Origin: Chryseobacterium gambrini | GTDB lineage: Bacteria; Bacteroidota; Bacteroidia; Flavobacteriales; Weeksellaceae | Length of the DNA stretch: 64,000 nt | Assembly: GCF_900156825.1 (NCBI RefSeq) | Contig: NZ_FTOV01000011.1 | Coordinates: 102,320 to 166,319, forward strand | Reading direction: 5' to 3' | Part shown: positions 49,677-61,500 of the stretch, piece after piece | How positions within the stretch are numbered: the first letter of the stretch is position 1 | Layout: each line of letters begins with the position of its first letter | Translations under genes and position numbers: made by a program | Notes under the pieces: model-generated | Database searches by the model: none | What the model was told of the DNA's origin: nothing | Seen by the model: only the letters and a program-made list of their open reading frames with translations

Positions 49677-50261
49677 ATGATATTTTCACTTCAAGGCATT
49701 GTTCAGGAACTTACGCCTACTTACGCAGTAATCAACGTACAAGGAGTTGGTTACTATGTAGGTATCAGTTTAATGACCTCACAAACCCTCACAACCAATA
49801 AAGAAACTTTTCTTTTTATTCAGCAGATCATCAGGGAAGACGCTCATTTGCTATTCGGATTTAACACTCGTTCAGAGAAAGATATGTTCAATCTGTTAAT
49901 AAGCGTTAATGGAGTAGGAGCTGTTTCAGCACTTATTTTACTGTCTACTTTAAGTCTTGATGAGATCGCTTCGGCAATCCTCTCAAAAAACAGCGCACTC
50001 ATTCAGAAAGCCAAAGGAATCGGGGCAAAAACAGCCGAAAGAATCATTGTGGATCTTAAGGATAAAGTACAGAAATTCAGCAATCCCGAAGAAAACATTT
50101 CCACGTTTGCAAATAATAAAATCAAGGAAGAATCGTTATCTGCATTAGAAGTTTTGGGCATTCCTAAGCGAATGAGCGAGAAACTTGCGGATAAAATCAT
50201 GAAGCAGGATCCTAATATTTCAGTAGAAGAGTTGGTAAAACAAATTTTAAAAAACATTTAA
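49677..50261 (+). CDS. ruvA: Holliday junction branch-migration protein RuvA
   Basis: 194 residues. OB-fold domain I (MIFSLQGIVQELTPTYAVIN), two helix-hairpin-helix motifs in domain II (LLISVNGVGAVSALILL and IQKAKGIGAKTAERIIVDLK) and the C-terminal RuvB-binding domain III (ESLSALEVLGIPKRMSEKLA). RuvA binds four-way junctions and guides RuvB. It is followed after a few bases by sprA, an order common in flavobacteria. Complete. Confidence 0.95.
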   Translation: MIFSLQGIVQELTPTYAVINVQGVGYYVGISLMTSQTLTTNKETFLFIQQIIREDAHLLFGFNTRSEKDMFNLLISVNGVGAVSALILLSTLSLDEIASAILSKNSALIQKAKGIGAKTAERIIVDLKDKVQKFSNPEENISTFANNKIKEESLSALEVLGIPKRMSEKLADKIMKQDPNISVEELVKQILKNI

Positions 50262-50267
50262 CATTTG

Positions 50268-53200
50268 GTGGCGAATAATAAATATTTCAATATAATTCTG
50301 TTCCTGTCGTTTTTGCTTGTGTCTACATTTACATTTGCACAAAGGCGACCTGCAGCAAAGGTAAGCGATACCGCAATTATCAAAAAAGATTATCAGTTGG
50401 CAGATCCTACACAGTATGAAGCCTACTACGATATAAAAACAGGAATGTATTTCGTATATCCTAAAGTAGGAAATACCATAACAGGACAGCCGACTGCGAT
50501 GTCTCCGGAAGATTACAAAGAGTTCATGATGGAAGCGCAGACGAAAGCTTACTATAAGGAAAAATCAGACCGTTACAGTCTCATGTTCCGGAAAGATAAA
50601 AGCGATGCGGCGAGAAAAGGTTTAATTCCTTCATTACAGATCAACAACAGGCTTTTTGAAACCATTTTCGGAAGCAATAAAATCGAAATCATTCCTTCCG
50701 GGTATGCTTCTTTCGATTTAGCCGGATTGTATCAGAAGATTGATAATCCATTGATTTTACCGCAAAACAGAAAGAGTTTTACGTTCGATATCGACCAGAG
50801 AATTCAGCTTGGTTTGTTGGGGAAAGTGGGAGAAAATCTTCAGTTAAAAGCCAATTATGACACCCAGAGCGGTTTCGCATTTGAGAACAGAATGAATCTT
50901 GTCTGGCAGGCAAAAGGAAGCTGGAAAGACCTTCAGCAGAAAGGTTTGCAGGATGTGGATAAGCCAAGTGCAGGAGGAGAGGACAAAATCATCAAAAGAG
51001 TAGAATTCGGTAACGTTAATATGCCGCTTTCCACCAGTCTCATCCGTGGTTCACAGTCTCTATTCGGGGTTAAAACAGAATTTCAGTTAGGTAAAACCTT
51101 CGGAACAGTCGTGCTTTCCCAACAACAGGGTGAAGCAAGGAATATTACGGTTCAGGGTGGCGGTGTCATGAATACATTTAAATTAAATGCAATTGATTAC
51201 GAAGACAACCAGCACTACTTTTTAGGACATTATTTCTTAGATAAATATGACGGCGCCTTATTGAACTATCCTCAGATCAATTCGAAGATCAGCATTACAA
51301 GACTGGAAGTCTGGGTTCTGGATCAGGGGAACAGCAACTTACAGTACCAGAAAAGTATTGTCGGAATCAGAGATTTGGGGGATGCTTCCGGAGTTCTTCC
51401 CGATAACAATCAGCCGGGTTTCAACCTGTATTCCACGATTAACGGATTACCGGGTTTAAGAGATGCGAGTACCGCATACAATGCTATTAAAGGGCAAAAC
51501 CTTCCTGTTGCAACCGGAGGTACAGAAGTTTATCAGGATGGTGAACACTTTATCTTTAATAAAAAAGCAAGACGATTAAATACCAATGAATATACTTTAC
51601 AACCGCAGTTAGGATACATTTCATTAAATCAGAAACTGAACGATAATCAGCTTTTGGCGGTTTCTTTCTCCTATACGGTGAACGGAAGCAATCAGGTGTA
51701 CAAAGTCGGGGAATTCTCCGAGGAAAGTACCGTTTTAATGGCGAAACTTCTGAAGCCGAATACAACGGTAAAAACAACTTCGCCGATGTGGAATCTGATG
51801 ATGAAAAACATCTATTCTCTGGATGCTGGACAGGTTAATCATGACGGATTTATCCTGAACGTGTTATACAGAGATCCACAATCCGGAGGTAAAGTAAATT
51901 ATCTTCCGGTTGCCAATAATCCACAGGTAAGCAATGTACCTTTAATTAAATTATTAAACTGGGACAGACTGAATGCGAACGGAGATTTGCAGAACAATGG
52001 AACTTCAACAGGAGACGGTATTTTCGACTTTGTTAACGGAATTACCATACGTCCGGAAACAGGAAGAGTGATCTTTACTAAAGTTCAGCCATTTGGAAGC
52101 TATATCCAGAATATAATCGGAAGTAACGATCCACAGTACGTGTATAATGATCTTTATACTTTACAAAAAACTGGTTCAAACAGTGCAGAATCAAGCAATT
52201 TATCTCAACGTTACACCATTGAAGGTCGTTATAAAGGTGTTCAGGGACAGGGGATTTCTCTGGGAGCTGTTAATGTTCCTCAAGGTTCCGTAAAAGTTTC
52301 GGCAAACGGAGTTCAGTTAACGGAAGGGATAGATTACACCGTAGATTATATGTTGGGAACCGTTACCATCATCAATGAGCAGGTAAAACAATCTGGACAG
52401 GCAATTAATATTTCACTGGAAAACCAGTTAACATTCAATACCCAGAGAAAGAGATTCATGGGCTTGAATTTAGAAAGAAGATTCAATGAACACTTTATCT
52501 TAGGAGGAACCGTTGTAAACTATTCCGAATCACCGCTTACTCAAAAAGTAAACTATGGTCAGGAAGCTGTTAATAATACAATGGCAGGAATCAATTTAAT
52601 GTACAACAATCAGCTTCCGTTCCTCACGAGATTAACAGATAAAATACCTTTGGTAAATACAGAAGCACCTTCCAATCTGAATTTCAAAATGGAGGCAGCT
52701 TATTTACTTCCCGGGTTAAATAAAGGGATCAACGATCAGTCTTATATTGATGATTTTGAACAGACCACTTCAAAAATTACCTTAAAAGAACCTACAGCGT
52801 GGAATTTAGCTTCAAAGCCGGAAAAAAATCAATCAGATCCTTTATTTACAGGAGCAGGAAAAAATAATGACAGAACAGAAGGATATGGAAGAGGTTTGTT
52901 ATCATGGTATAACATCGATCCAAGATTTTACGGTGTAGGAGGAAAAGCTCCGACAGGAATCACACCGCAGTCGGTTTCCAATCACGCTTCAAGAAGAGTT
53001 CAGTTCTCTGAAATTTATAATAACAGAGATTTTGTAGCAGGAGAACAGACGTATACCAATACTTTTGATATTTCGTATTATCCTGCAGAAAAAGGACCTT
53101 ATAACTCAAACCCTAATACGGAAACTACTGCGCAAAGATGGGCAGGTATCATGAGACCGATTTCGGTTTCAAATTTTTCAAGTTCAAACATCGAATATGT

Positions 53201-56200
53201 TGAATTCTGGATGATGGATCCTTATGCAGACGGAAATACTTTGGGTACCAATCCAAAACTTTTACTGCATTTAGGAAACGTTTCTGAAGATATCCTTAAA
53301 GACGGACAGATGCAGTACGAAAACGGATTGCCAACGCCTTCAGCTCCTTCTACCACTACGGCTTCAAACTGGGGAACACAGCCAAAGCAGCCACCGATTC
53401 TTTATGCGTTCTCAAGTGAAGGCGCAGACAGAACCGCTCAGGATTTGGGGTATGACGGTTTAAGTTCGGATCAGGAAGCGGCATTGTTCGGAAATACATT
53501 CATCAATCCGGTTACCAATATTGCCGATCCTGCTGTAGATGATTTTGTATTCTACATGTCTGAAAAGTTCACAGGAACTCAGGCCTCATCTCTGGTTCAG
53601 CGATACAAATATTTCAGAAATCCGGAAGGAAACTCTCAGAGCAACACTTTAGAAGTGGCTTCACAGACTCCGGATGCGGAAGACATTAATAAGGATTACA
53701 ACTTAGATCAGACGGAAAGCTACAACCAGTATGAGGTAAGCTTAACTCCGGGAAGCCTTACTTTAGGACAGAATAATATCGTAGACGTTAAAACAGTTCA
53801 GGCATCATTCCAGAATGGGCAGACTTCTCAGGTAAAATGGTATTTGTTCAGAATTCCGGTTTCCCAGTACGTAAATACGGCAGGAGATCATGATGCTTCT
53901 ATTTTGAATAATGTAAGATTTGCAAGATTATTATTAACAGGTTTTGACCAGACTTCAACGTTAAGATTCGGAACCATGGATTTGGTGAGATCAGACTGGA
54001 GAAAATATCCTAAAAACATTGCCAATACAGGAAATTCAGGAGCTACGGATGAAGGGACAACCACTACAGATAACAATAACTTTGAGGTAGGGAGTGTAAA
54101 TATTGAAGAAAATGCACTGAATCAGCCACCTTATGTTTTGCCTCCAGGAATCGACAGACAGATTTTAAGCGGTAATGCAGGTGCACAAAGACAGAATGAA
54201 GCTTCTTTATATTTAAAAACGACATCCCTTGCTCCATCTGAAGCAAGAGGTGTATTTAAAAATACCTCTCTGGATATGAGAAGATACAAAAAATTAAAAC
54301 TTTTTGTACATGCTCATGATCCCAAAAACTCTGATTTGAATATTGGGCAAATTGATCCAAAAACTAAATTCTTCATCCGTTTGGGTAGTGATGCCACGGA
54401 TAACTACTACGAATATGAATCCTCATTAAAGATTACTCCAGCGAATGCAACGGCTCCTATGGAAATCTGGCCGATGGAAAATGATGTGGATTTAAATATT
54501 CAGGATTTTGTTGATGCTAAAATAAGAAGAGATAAAAATCACCCTACGCAAATTGTACAAAGATTAAAAGATGAGGTTTTTGATCCGGGGAATACTTTTA
54601 AAAGTCTTTACATCAAGGGACGTCCAAGCTTAGGAAATATTACAACCATCATGATTGGTGTCAGAAACGGTTTTGATAGAGGGTCTTCCGGATCCGTAGC
54701 GCTCGACAGAATTCTTTGGGTAAACGAAATCCGTCTCTCTGAAATAGAAAATGACGGAGGGTATGCAGGAAATGCGAGCTTAAACTTCAATCTGGGAGAT
54801 TTTGCAACCGTGAATACAAGTGCTTCTTATACTTCAGTAGGATTTGGAAACATTGATTCTAAACCAGCCGAGAGAAACCAGTCGACTCAGTCTGCATTCA
54901 GCATCAATACCGCAGTAAATGTAGATAAATTTTTACCTGAAAAAACAGGAGTTAAAATTCCGGTAAACTATTCTTATTCTCAGACTATTGAAGATCCGAA
55001 ATACAATCCTCTGGATACGGATGTAGAGTTTAAGAAAGCAGCAAACAAAGAGCAGCTTAAAAAAGTAGCTAGAACTTATACACAGCAAAGAAGCATCGGC
55101 GTTGTGAATATGCATAAAGAAAGAATGAATCCGAACAGGAAACCTAAGTTCTACGATATCGAAAACGTATCGGTAACGGCGGTTTACAACGACGATTATT
55201 ACAGAGATATTTATACCAAGAAAAATTACAGACAGTATCTGAGAGGGTATGTAGATTACAACTACACATTCAAACCTTGGGTAATCCGTCCGTTCAATAA
55301 AATGATCAGCGATACGGCGAAGTCTACGAAATATCTGAGATGGGTAAAAGAGTTTAACTTTAATCCTGTTCCTACAAGATTCTCTTTCAGAACTGAAATC
55401 GACAGAAATTACAACGAGTTGCAGTTCAGAAATATCGATGCCATCCTTACAGGAAACTATGGTGATGACTTTGCAGCGATTAAAAACAGAAACTTCTATT
55501 TCGGATGGCAGTATGGGTTAGGATTTAATTTTACAAAATCTTTAAAATTGGAAATTAACTCTGCAACCAGAACATTGAATGACAATGTGGACGTTAATAC
55601 AATGGACAACAGTTCTATTTTCGGAAATGTATTAAGAGCGGGTAGACCTGTGCTGTATAACCACAGAGTTCAGTTAAACTATAAGTTACCGTTCCTGTAT
55701 CTGCCATATCTCGATTTCATCGATGCGGAATTAGGTTACGGATTTACCTACAACTGGAATGCAAGATCTACAGTGTTACTGGCAAGTCCGGACGGAAGCT
55801 TAGGTTCGGTAGGGCAGAATACCAATGTTATTCAGGCAACCGGAACGGCAGATTTCACGAAGTTCTTTGGGCAGTTTAAGTATTTCAAAAATATTTCGGC
55901 AAAATTGCAGAAACGTAAACAGGAAATAGATTCATTAAACAATGCTTATACGCAACAGTGGGAGAAAAACAGATATGCTTATAAAAGATATAAATTCAAA
56001 AACAGACTGACTCCGCTTCAGAGCATGGCGTATTTATTAACATCCATGAAGCAGTTAGATATCAATTATTCTGAAAACAACGGAACAGTGCTTCCTGGAT
56101 TATTATCGGCTCCGAACTGGTATGGTTACGGACAGACTTTGGGAGGTCCAACCATCGGGTTCCTTTTCGGATCTCAGGCAGACATCAGAAGAACGGTAAT

Positions 56201-57377
56201 GGAAAACGGATGGGTAAGTGATTCAGAATTTATGACAGATCCTTATGTACGAATGTCGACACGCGAGCTACGGGCTAATTTGCAGGTTATGCCGATGAAT
56301 GATCTCAGAATAGACATCAGTGCACTGCATAATTATAACCGAAACTTTACCCATACAGGATTTAATTACAGAGATCCGAATACGGGAGTTGCCAATCCGA
56401 ACTACACATTTGCAAATGATTTGGTAACCTATTCCAACTCGGTTGTTTTATTAAAGACAGCATTCAAAGACGGAGCGGCAATTTATCAGGCAATAAGACA
56501 GAATGCACAGGCTTTATCTCAGCAGAAGCAGGGCGCTTTAGAGCCAAACGGATTCAAAGACGGTTATGGAATTTCAAATGCCTATATTTTGATTCCTGCA
56601 TTCAGAGCTGCGGTGGAAGGAAAAACAGTAAAAGAAATGACCAACCCTAAAAAGGCAGGACTTCCGATTCCAAACTGGAAGATTACTTATTCAGGGTTGA
56701 GAAATATCCCGATCATCAACGGACAATTCTCCAAGTTTGATCTTTTGCATTCTTATCAGGCGACTTATACAGCAACAGGAATTCAGTCGAGTATCGATTA
56801 TTTCAACAGTCTTAATGCTTACGATGCAACACAGAGAGATATTAATGACGATTATATCAATCCGTTCACTTTTGCTCAGGTAGGTTACGTAGAAAACTTC
56901 TCACCTCTGATCGGAGTAGACATGACGATGAGGAACAACATTCAGTTGGGTATTCAGTACAACAGATTAAGAACATTGTTACTCGGATTGGTAAACCATA
57001 CCTTAACAGAAGATTCAAACAGCGAATATGTAGTGAGAGTAGGATATATCATCAGAAATTTCAGATTAGGAATGACGAATGTGAGAGGACGAGGAAAAGC
57101 AAAAGGAAGTGACCTGAACATCAGAGGAGATTTCTCGCTGAGAGACAGCAAAACGAGCATCACCAACATTTTACTGGATGATTCTCAGGTTACAGGAGGT
57201 CAGAGATTGATGAACATTAAAGTCTCAGCAGATTATAATGTATCACAGAACCTTAATCTTAGAGTATTCTATGAGCAGATGACTTCTAAATATAAAATCT
57301 CAACAGCCTTCCCGTTGTCAACAATCAGAGCAGGTATTTCTGCCACGTTTACATTCGGAGACTCAGGCGGTTTCTAA
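50268..57377 (+). CDS. sprA: T9SS outer-membrane translocon SprA
   Basis: About 2369 residues, the size of the giant beta-barrel pore SprA. Signal peptide VANNKYFNIILFLSFLLVST-type at the N-terminus (start GTG 50268, or TTG 50265). Segments such as GNVNMPLSTSLIRGSQSLFG, YEDNQHYFLGHYFLDKYDGA and NRLRTLLLGLVNHTLTEDSN, with long runs of alternating beta strands to the end (ISATFTFGDSGGF), fit this family. SprA exports the proteins with type IX sorting domains; three such proteins are encoded in this window (10553, 26744, 58589). Intact. Confidence 0.93.
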   Translation: MANNKYFNIILFLSFLLVSTFTFAQRRPAAKVSDTAIIKKDYQLADPTQYEAYYDIKTGMYFVYPKVGNTITGQPTAMSPEDYKEFMMEAQTKAYYKEKSDRYSLMFRKDKSDAARKGLIPSLQINNRLFETIFGSNKIEIIPSGYASFDLAGLYQKIDNPLILPQNRKSFTFDIDQRIQLGLLGKVGENLQLKANYDTQSGFAFENRMNLVWQAKGSWKDLQQKGLQDVDKPSAGGEDKIIKRVEFGNVNMPLSTSLIRGSQSLFGVKTEFQLGKTFGTVVLSQQQGEARNITVQGGGVMNTFKLNAIDYEDNQHYFLGHYFLDKYDGALLNYPQINSKISITRLEVWVLDQGNSNLQYQKSIVGIRDLGDASGVLPDNNQPGFNLYSTINGLPGLRDASTAYNAIKGQNLPVATGGTEVYQDGEHFIFNKKARRLNTNEYTLQPQLGYISLNQKLNDNQLLAVSFSYTVNGSNQVYKVGEFSEESTVLMAKLLKPNTTVKTTSPMWNLMMKNIYSLDAGQVNHDGFILNVLYRDPQSGGKVNYLPVANNPQVSNVPLIKLLNWDRLNANGDLQNNGTSTGDGIFDFVNGITIRPETGRVIFTKVQPFGSYIQNIIGSNDPQYVYNDLYTLQKTGSNSAESSNLSQRYTIEGRYKGVQGQGISLGAVNVPQGSVKVSANGVQLTEGIDYTVDYMLGTVTIINEQVKQSGQAINISLENQLTFNTQRKRFMGLNLERRFNEHFILGGTVVNYSESPLTQKVNYGQEAVNNTMAGINLMYNNQLPFLTRLTDKIPLVNTEAPSNLNFKMEAAYLLPGLNKGINDQSYIDDFEQTTSKITLKEPTAWNLASKPEKNQSDPLFTGAGKNNDRTEGYGRGLLSWYNIDPRFYGVGGKAPTGITPQSVSNHASRRVQFSEIYNNRDFVAGEQTYTNTFDISYYPAEKGPYNSNPNTETTAQRWAGIMRPISVSNFSSSNIEYVEFWMMDPYADGNTLGTNPKLLLHLGNVSEDILKDGQMQYENGLPTPSAPSTTTASNWGTQPKQPPILYAFSSEGADRTAQDLGYDGLSSDQEAALFGNTFINPVTNIADPAVDDFVFYMSEKFTGTQASSLVQRYKYFRNPEGNSQSNTLEVASQTPDAEDINKDYNLDQTESYNQYEVSLTPGSLTLGQNNIVDVKTVQASFQNGQTSQVKWYLFRIPVSQYVNTAGDHDASILNNVRFARLLLTGFDQTSTLRFGTMDLVRSDWRKYPKNIANTGNSGATDEGTTTTDNNNFEVGSVNIEENALNQPPYVLPPGIDRQILSGNAGAQRQNEASLYLKTTSLAPSEARGVFKNTSLDMRRYKKLKLFVHAHDPKNSDLNIGQIDPKTKFFIRLGSDATDNYYEYESSLKITPANATAPMEIWPMENDVDLNIQDFVDAKIRRDKNHPTQIVQRLKDEVFDPGNTFKSLYIKGRPSLGNITTIMIGVRNGFDRGSSGSVALDRILWVNEIRLSEIENDGGYAGNASLNFNLGDFATVNTSASYTSVGFGNIDSKPAERNQSTQSAFSINTAVNVDKFLPEKTGVKIPVNYSYSQTIEDPKYNPLDTDVEFKKAANKEQLKKVARTYTQQRSIGVVNMHKERMNPNRKPKFYDIENVSVTAVYNDDYYRDIYTKKNYRQYLRGYVDYNYTFKPWVIRPFNKMISDTAKSTKYLRWVKEFNFNPVPTRFSFRTEIDRNYNELQFRNIDAILTGNYGDDFAAIKNRNFYFGWQYGLGFNFTKSLKLEINSATRTLNDNVDVNTMDNSSIFGNVLRAGRPVLYNHRVQLNYKLPFLYLPYLDFIDAELGYGFTYNWNARSTVLLASPDGSLGSVGQNTNVIQATGTADFTKFFGQFKYFKNISAKLQKRKQEIDSLNNAYTQQWEKNRYAYKRYKFKNRLTPLQSMAYLLTSMKQLDINYSENNGTVLPGLLSAPNWYGYGQTLGGPTIGFLFGSQADIRRTVMENGWVSDSEFMTDPYVRMSTRELRANLQVMPMNDLRIDISALHNYNRNFTHTGFNYRDPNTGVANPNYTFANDLVTYSNSVVLLKTAFKDGAAIYQAIRQNAQALSQQKQGALEPNGFKDGYGISNAYILIPAFRAAVEGKTVKEMTNPKKAGLPIPNWKITYSGLRNIPIINGQFSKFDLLHSYQATYTATGIQSSIDYFNSLNAYDATQRDINDDYINPFTFAQVGYVENFSPLIGVDMTMRNNIQLGIQYNRLRTLLLGLVNHTLTEDSNSEYVVRVGYIIRNFRLGMTNVRGRGKAKGSDLNIRGDFSLRDSKTSITNILLDDSQVTGGQRLMNIKVSADYNVSQNLNLRVFYEQMTSKYKISTAFPLSTIRAGISATFTFGDSGGF

Positions 57378-57396
57378 TTAGAACGAAAATAAATTT

Positions 57397-57428
57397 AAAT
57401 GTCCTTCAGCTTTTGAGGGACATTTTTT
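57397..57428 (+). terminator. Terminator after sprA
   Basis: AAATGTCC and GGGACATTT arms with a loop of about twelve bases and six T. Confidence 0.82.
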
Positions 57429-57438
57429 ATATCCGATA

Positions 57439-57469
57439 TTTGAACCTTCTGGAATTTTATTTATATTTG
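57439..57469 (+). promoter_or_regulatory. First copy of duplicated promoter (left edge of insertion)
   Basis: TTTGAACCTTCTGGAATTTT at 57439-57458 with TATATTTG at 57462-57469 (TTG-N19-TAnnTTTG). The same 20 bases recur at 62298-62317 in front of gcvH. The leader after this copy runs about 160 bases to the gene at 57633. Confidence 0.8.
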
Positions 57470-57529
57470 TTAAAACTAATTAAATGAAGCAAAATTTCTA
57501 TAAGATTTCCCATTTCTATCTTATTTCCT

Positions 57530-57570
57530 AAACTAAATTTCAATCAAACTAAACTTCAATCAAATTAAAC
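57530..57570. repeat. Tandem 16-base repeat
   Basis: AAACTAAATTTCAATC and AAACTAAACTTCAATC, then a partial AAATTAAAC, give about 2.6 units in the leader region before the gene at 57633. Confidence 0.7.
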
Positions 57571-57632
57571 TTTTACATTTAAAATCGTGAAAGATTTATT
57601 TTGATATTTATTAAAATAATATATAATTAATT

Positions 57633-58589
57633 ATGAGAAAATCTTTATTTGTCTGCGCTGTGCTAATTTGCGCTAATATTTTTGGACAGACATTAACAGA
57701 AAAGCAGATGGTAAATGCAAGAGCAACCGGGTACGGAATAATAGCTGCAAAAAATCCTGGAGTACAGTTTTCCGTTTTTGTAATTCCTTGGGATGGTGTA
57801 AATACATTAGAATATAATGCGAATAATCAAATAAATAACAGTTGGCATGCTCAAGCTGTTGTTAAGGGGAATTATTTTACTCAACAATTTGATGGTAATG
57901 ACTTCACGCAATATAGCTCAGTTATAACCAGTCAAACTGAATTTGATTTACATAAATCTAATGGAACTCAGTGGTGGATTATTTGTAGCACTTTGCCATC
58001 ATTTAGTTCTACAATTACTTCTAATGTTGATTCTGGAAATGTTGGTATAGGAACATCTATTCCTGTGAGTAAGTTAGATTTAGGGGCAAATTTTTCTAAT
58101 CCTTCTGATTTTCCTAATAAAATAGCACTATGGTCATCAGGATCAAACAATTATTTTGGTTTTGGAGTAAGTGCGGGAAGCTTAGATTATTTTTCCCAAG
58201 GACAACATCGTTTTTTTGTTGGATATAATGGATCACCCGGACAGGAAGTATTAATACTCAAACCAAACGGTAACGCTGCTCTTCAAGGAAAGTTTGAAGC
58301 AAAAGAGATAAAAGTTACTCTTACACCTACTGCAGATTTTGTATTTGCTGAAGATTATAAACTTCCCAAGCTAGAAGATGTTGAAAAACATATTAAAGAA
58401 AACAAGCATTTGCCGGAAATTGCTTCTGCTAATCAAATGGAAAAAGAAGGGGTAAATGTAGGTGAGTTTCAGATTAAGCTTTTACAAAAAATAGAAGAAT
58501 TAACGTTATATACAATAGAGCAGAATAAACAATTGAAGAAGCAAGCAGAAGAAATTGAGAAATTAAAAAAGAATTTTAAAACTAAATAA
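57633..58589 (+). CDS. Exported tail-fibre-like protein with C-terminal chaperone-type coiled coil
   Basis: 318 residues. Signal peptide MRKSLFVCAVLICANIFG. A middle beta region includes NVGIGTSIPVSKLDLGANFS, typical of Bacteroidota tail-fibre-like repeats. The C-terminal 90 residues (ADFVFAEDYKLPKLEDVEKH, IKENKHLPEIASANQMEKEG) and a coiled coil (LLQKIEELTLYTIEQNKQLK) are the common ending of such proteins, related in layout to intramolecular chaperone ends of phage spikes. Its stop overlaps the start of the protease gene (TAATG), so both are made together. Confidence 0.75.
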   Translation: MRKSLFVCAVLICANIFGQTLTEKQMVNARATGYGIIAAKNPGVQFSVFVIPWDGVNTLEYNANNQINNSWHAQAVVKGNYFTQQFDGNDFTQYSSVITSQTEFDLHKSNGTQWWIICSTLPSFSSTITSNVDSGNVGIGTSIPVSKLDLGANFSNPSDFPNKIALWSSGSNNYFGFGVSAGSLDYFSQGQHRFFVGYNGSPGQEVLILKPNGNAALQGKFEAKEIKVTLTPTADFVFAEDYKLPKLEDVEKHIKENKHLPEIASANQMEKEGVNVGEFQIKLLQKIEELTLYTIEQNKQLKKQAEEIEKLKKNFKTK

Positions 58590-61500
58590 TGAAAGTTATG
58601 AAATATTTAATTATAGCTTTTTTATTCTGTTTAAATTTTGTAAAATCTCAAGTGGGTGACAGCGGATATCCGTTTTTATTTGAAAAGCTATCTCTTCAAA
58701 ACCGTATGCCGAGAGAAGAATATATAAATGCTTCTCATGATATTGTTCCTCTGTCACAATTAAAAGAAAATATAAAAACATTTGAAATTCAAGGGTTCAA
58801 TAATCAGCAGATAACAACTGAAGTTTCTCAATTAAATGATAAAGAATATATCAATCAGAATATTTACGGGAAAGTTTTCAAACAGGAAATTGACATTTCA
58901 GATGACAGCAACAGAATTGAATATGATGGAAGATATTATTATTTATATAAAATAACTTCTTCAGAAGCAAAAGCATTGCAAATTTATTTTAAAAAATATC
59001 TTTTAACACAGGATAGTAAGCTTTTCTTTTATGCGGATAACGGATTTATATTAGGAGAATTTAATAATAAAAATAATCCGTCTGGTCAAGACCAAGGATT
59101 AGAATTTGGGATACAGCCTATACCAGGAAATACATTTTATATTGAGCTTTCGTATCCGGTAGGTAGTACAGACAAACCGGTGCTCATAGCGGATAAAATC
59201 ATTCACTCTTTCACCGAGTTTTATGGTGGAGCATACGGTACCGCAGGTAACTGCCATAAAAATATAGCATGTGACAATGGGTCGTCTACAGATAGATTTA
59301 GAAATATCAAGTCTGTAGGTTTGATGCTTTATCCGATTTATCAGTCAGGAACAAACACGCACAACTATTCAGCAAGTTGTTCTGGAAATTTGATGAACAA
59401 TACTGCTCAAAATGGAGAACCTTACTTTTTAACAGCTGCACATTGCATAGGATATGAAGCTGCCAATAGTAATGCGAATTGGAGTAACGAATTAATTACT
59501 TTATTTAATTATGAAGCTTTAACTTGTGCAAGTAATGGTTCAAATGCTCCCTATCAATTATCAAATAATTCTGTTTTAGGTTGTACATTATTGACTCAAA
59601 GTTCATTTAATGTTAATGATTACGCTTTGTTAAAACTTAATGGTTCAGCAAATGCATTAGCACAATATAGAGTTTGCTATGCAGGATGGGATAATAATCC
59701 AAACGCATATTCGGTAAATCCGACTAACTCATATGGAGTGCATCATCCACAGGGAGATACAAAAAAAATATCTTATGTTAATAGTATATATCCGGTAATG
59801 GGGTATAATTCAACGGTACTATCAGGATCATTTGGATATTATAGTATGGGATTATCACAAAATTCCCAAGGAAATTTTTTACAAAATTCATGGAGAAGTG
59901 GTATAGTAGAGAAAGGATCTTCAGGATCTCCATTATTTAACAGTTTTGACAGATTGGTAGGATCCCTGTCAGTAGGTCCTGATCCAAGTAAATTTAATTG
60001 TGATGCTCCTAATATTTATAATTCAACCGGCCCTACATTTTATACATATTATTCAAGGTTTTCGAATAATTATTATACCATGTCTCCATGGTTAAATCCC
60101 AATGGGGCAAATGTGCAGTCAATAGGACCATATTGTCCAAATAATTCTCTTCTGATAGGTTCACCTGCGCCGCCAATAACCGTTGTTTTTCCTCCTACTA
60201 ATCCGCCAACAGGAACCACTTGGGAAGAAGAGCCAGTTGATTTAAATGGTGAAAGAGTTCATCCTTCCAATACATGGGGAAAAAAAATATATTTAAATCA
60301 AAATGCTCCTCAGCAGCCTGACAACAAATATTATTTTTATCAATCTGTAATTCCAAATAATAAAAATATATTTGCGGTTAGTGAAAATTTATATCAATTA
60401 TTTTACCCTAATGTTCTTAATAATTTATCTAATTTGAAGCTTTGGGGAATTTATAAAATAATCGATTGTAATAAACTTAAATATATTAAGCCAGCTCAAA
60501 TTACCATGAAAAACCCGGGAAGTATTGGAGTACTAAATGATACATATCTTGTTGATGTGGTTGGTATTACAGAAAACAGAGTTCACATTCTTGTTCAGGA
60601 AACTAGATATTTGAACCCCGGATTTAATACAACTTCTGAGCTTCAGTCATATAAAATCGTGAATAATGAGCTTGTATTTGAAAGCTATTTGACCTTATTT
60701 TATAACCAACAAAACAAAGTCTTCTTTAATAACTATTATAGTTTTGATAATGGACATTTAATATTAAACAAATCAAATTCATTGTATTCATGCTTTTATA
60801 ATGAGCAAAATGGAGTTTGGACTATGAATAGTACTCCTATTTCTTATGGAGTATCACCTTCTGTTAAAATAATTGGAAGTAAAGTTTTTGTACAGCCTTA
60901 TGGACAAAATAAGCTTGATATCTATAATTTAGCTTCAAACTCACCAAGTATAAATTTACAGTCTTCACTGTCAAATATTTTCTTGTCAAATCCGAGTGGC
61001 GTATCAATATTTGAAAAGGCTAGCAATCAGTACAATGTTATTTATAGAAAAGGAGACACATATAATGCAGTCTATGAAATGATGCAATTAAACTTATCTA
61101 ATAATTCAGCGACTCATTTAGTTATGCCTTTAGATTTTAAAAATGTACCTTATTCAGGTGCATATAGGACTGATTTTATAATGAGAGGTAACGAAATTAT
61201 AAAACTAAATAAGATGGCATGGGCATCAAACCCAGGAGGTGAATATCCTAATTATCAGTATATAAATTTTAAAACTGATACTAATGGAAATTGGCTGAAA
61301 GATAAAGTGAATTATTTTAAATGGTCAGAAATGGGTGGATTTAATAATCAATATATTATAAGTAATGATCTTGTTTATGGTAACACTTCTTATGGTATAC
61401 GTAGAGTATTTAGTATAAGAGAGGTCGATTATTTGGCACATCCATACACCATGTATGATAATTCAACAGTATACTCTGCAGCTTATCATCGTCCTAAAAA

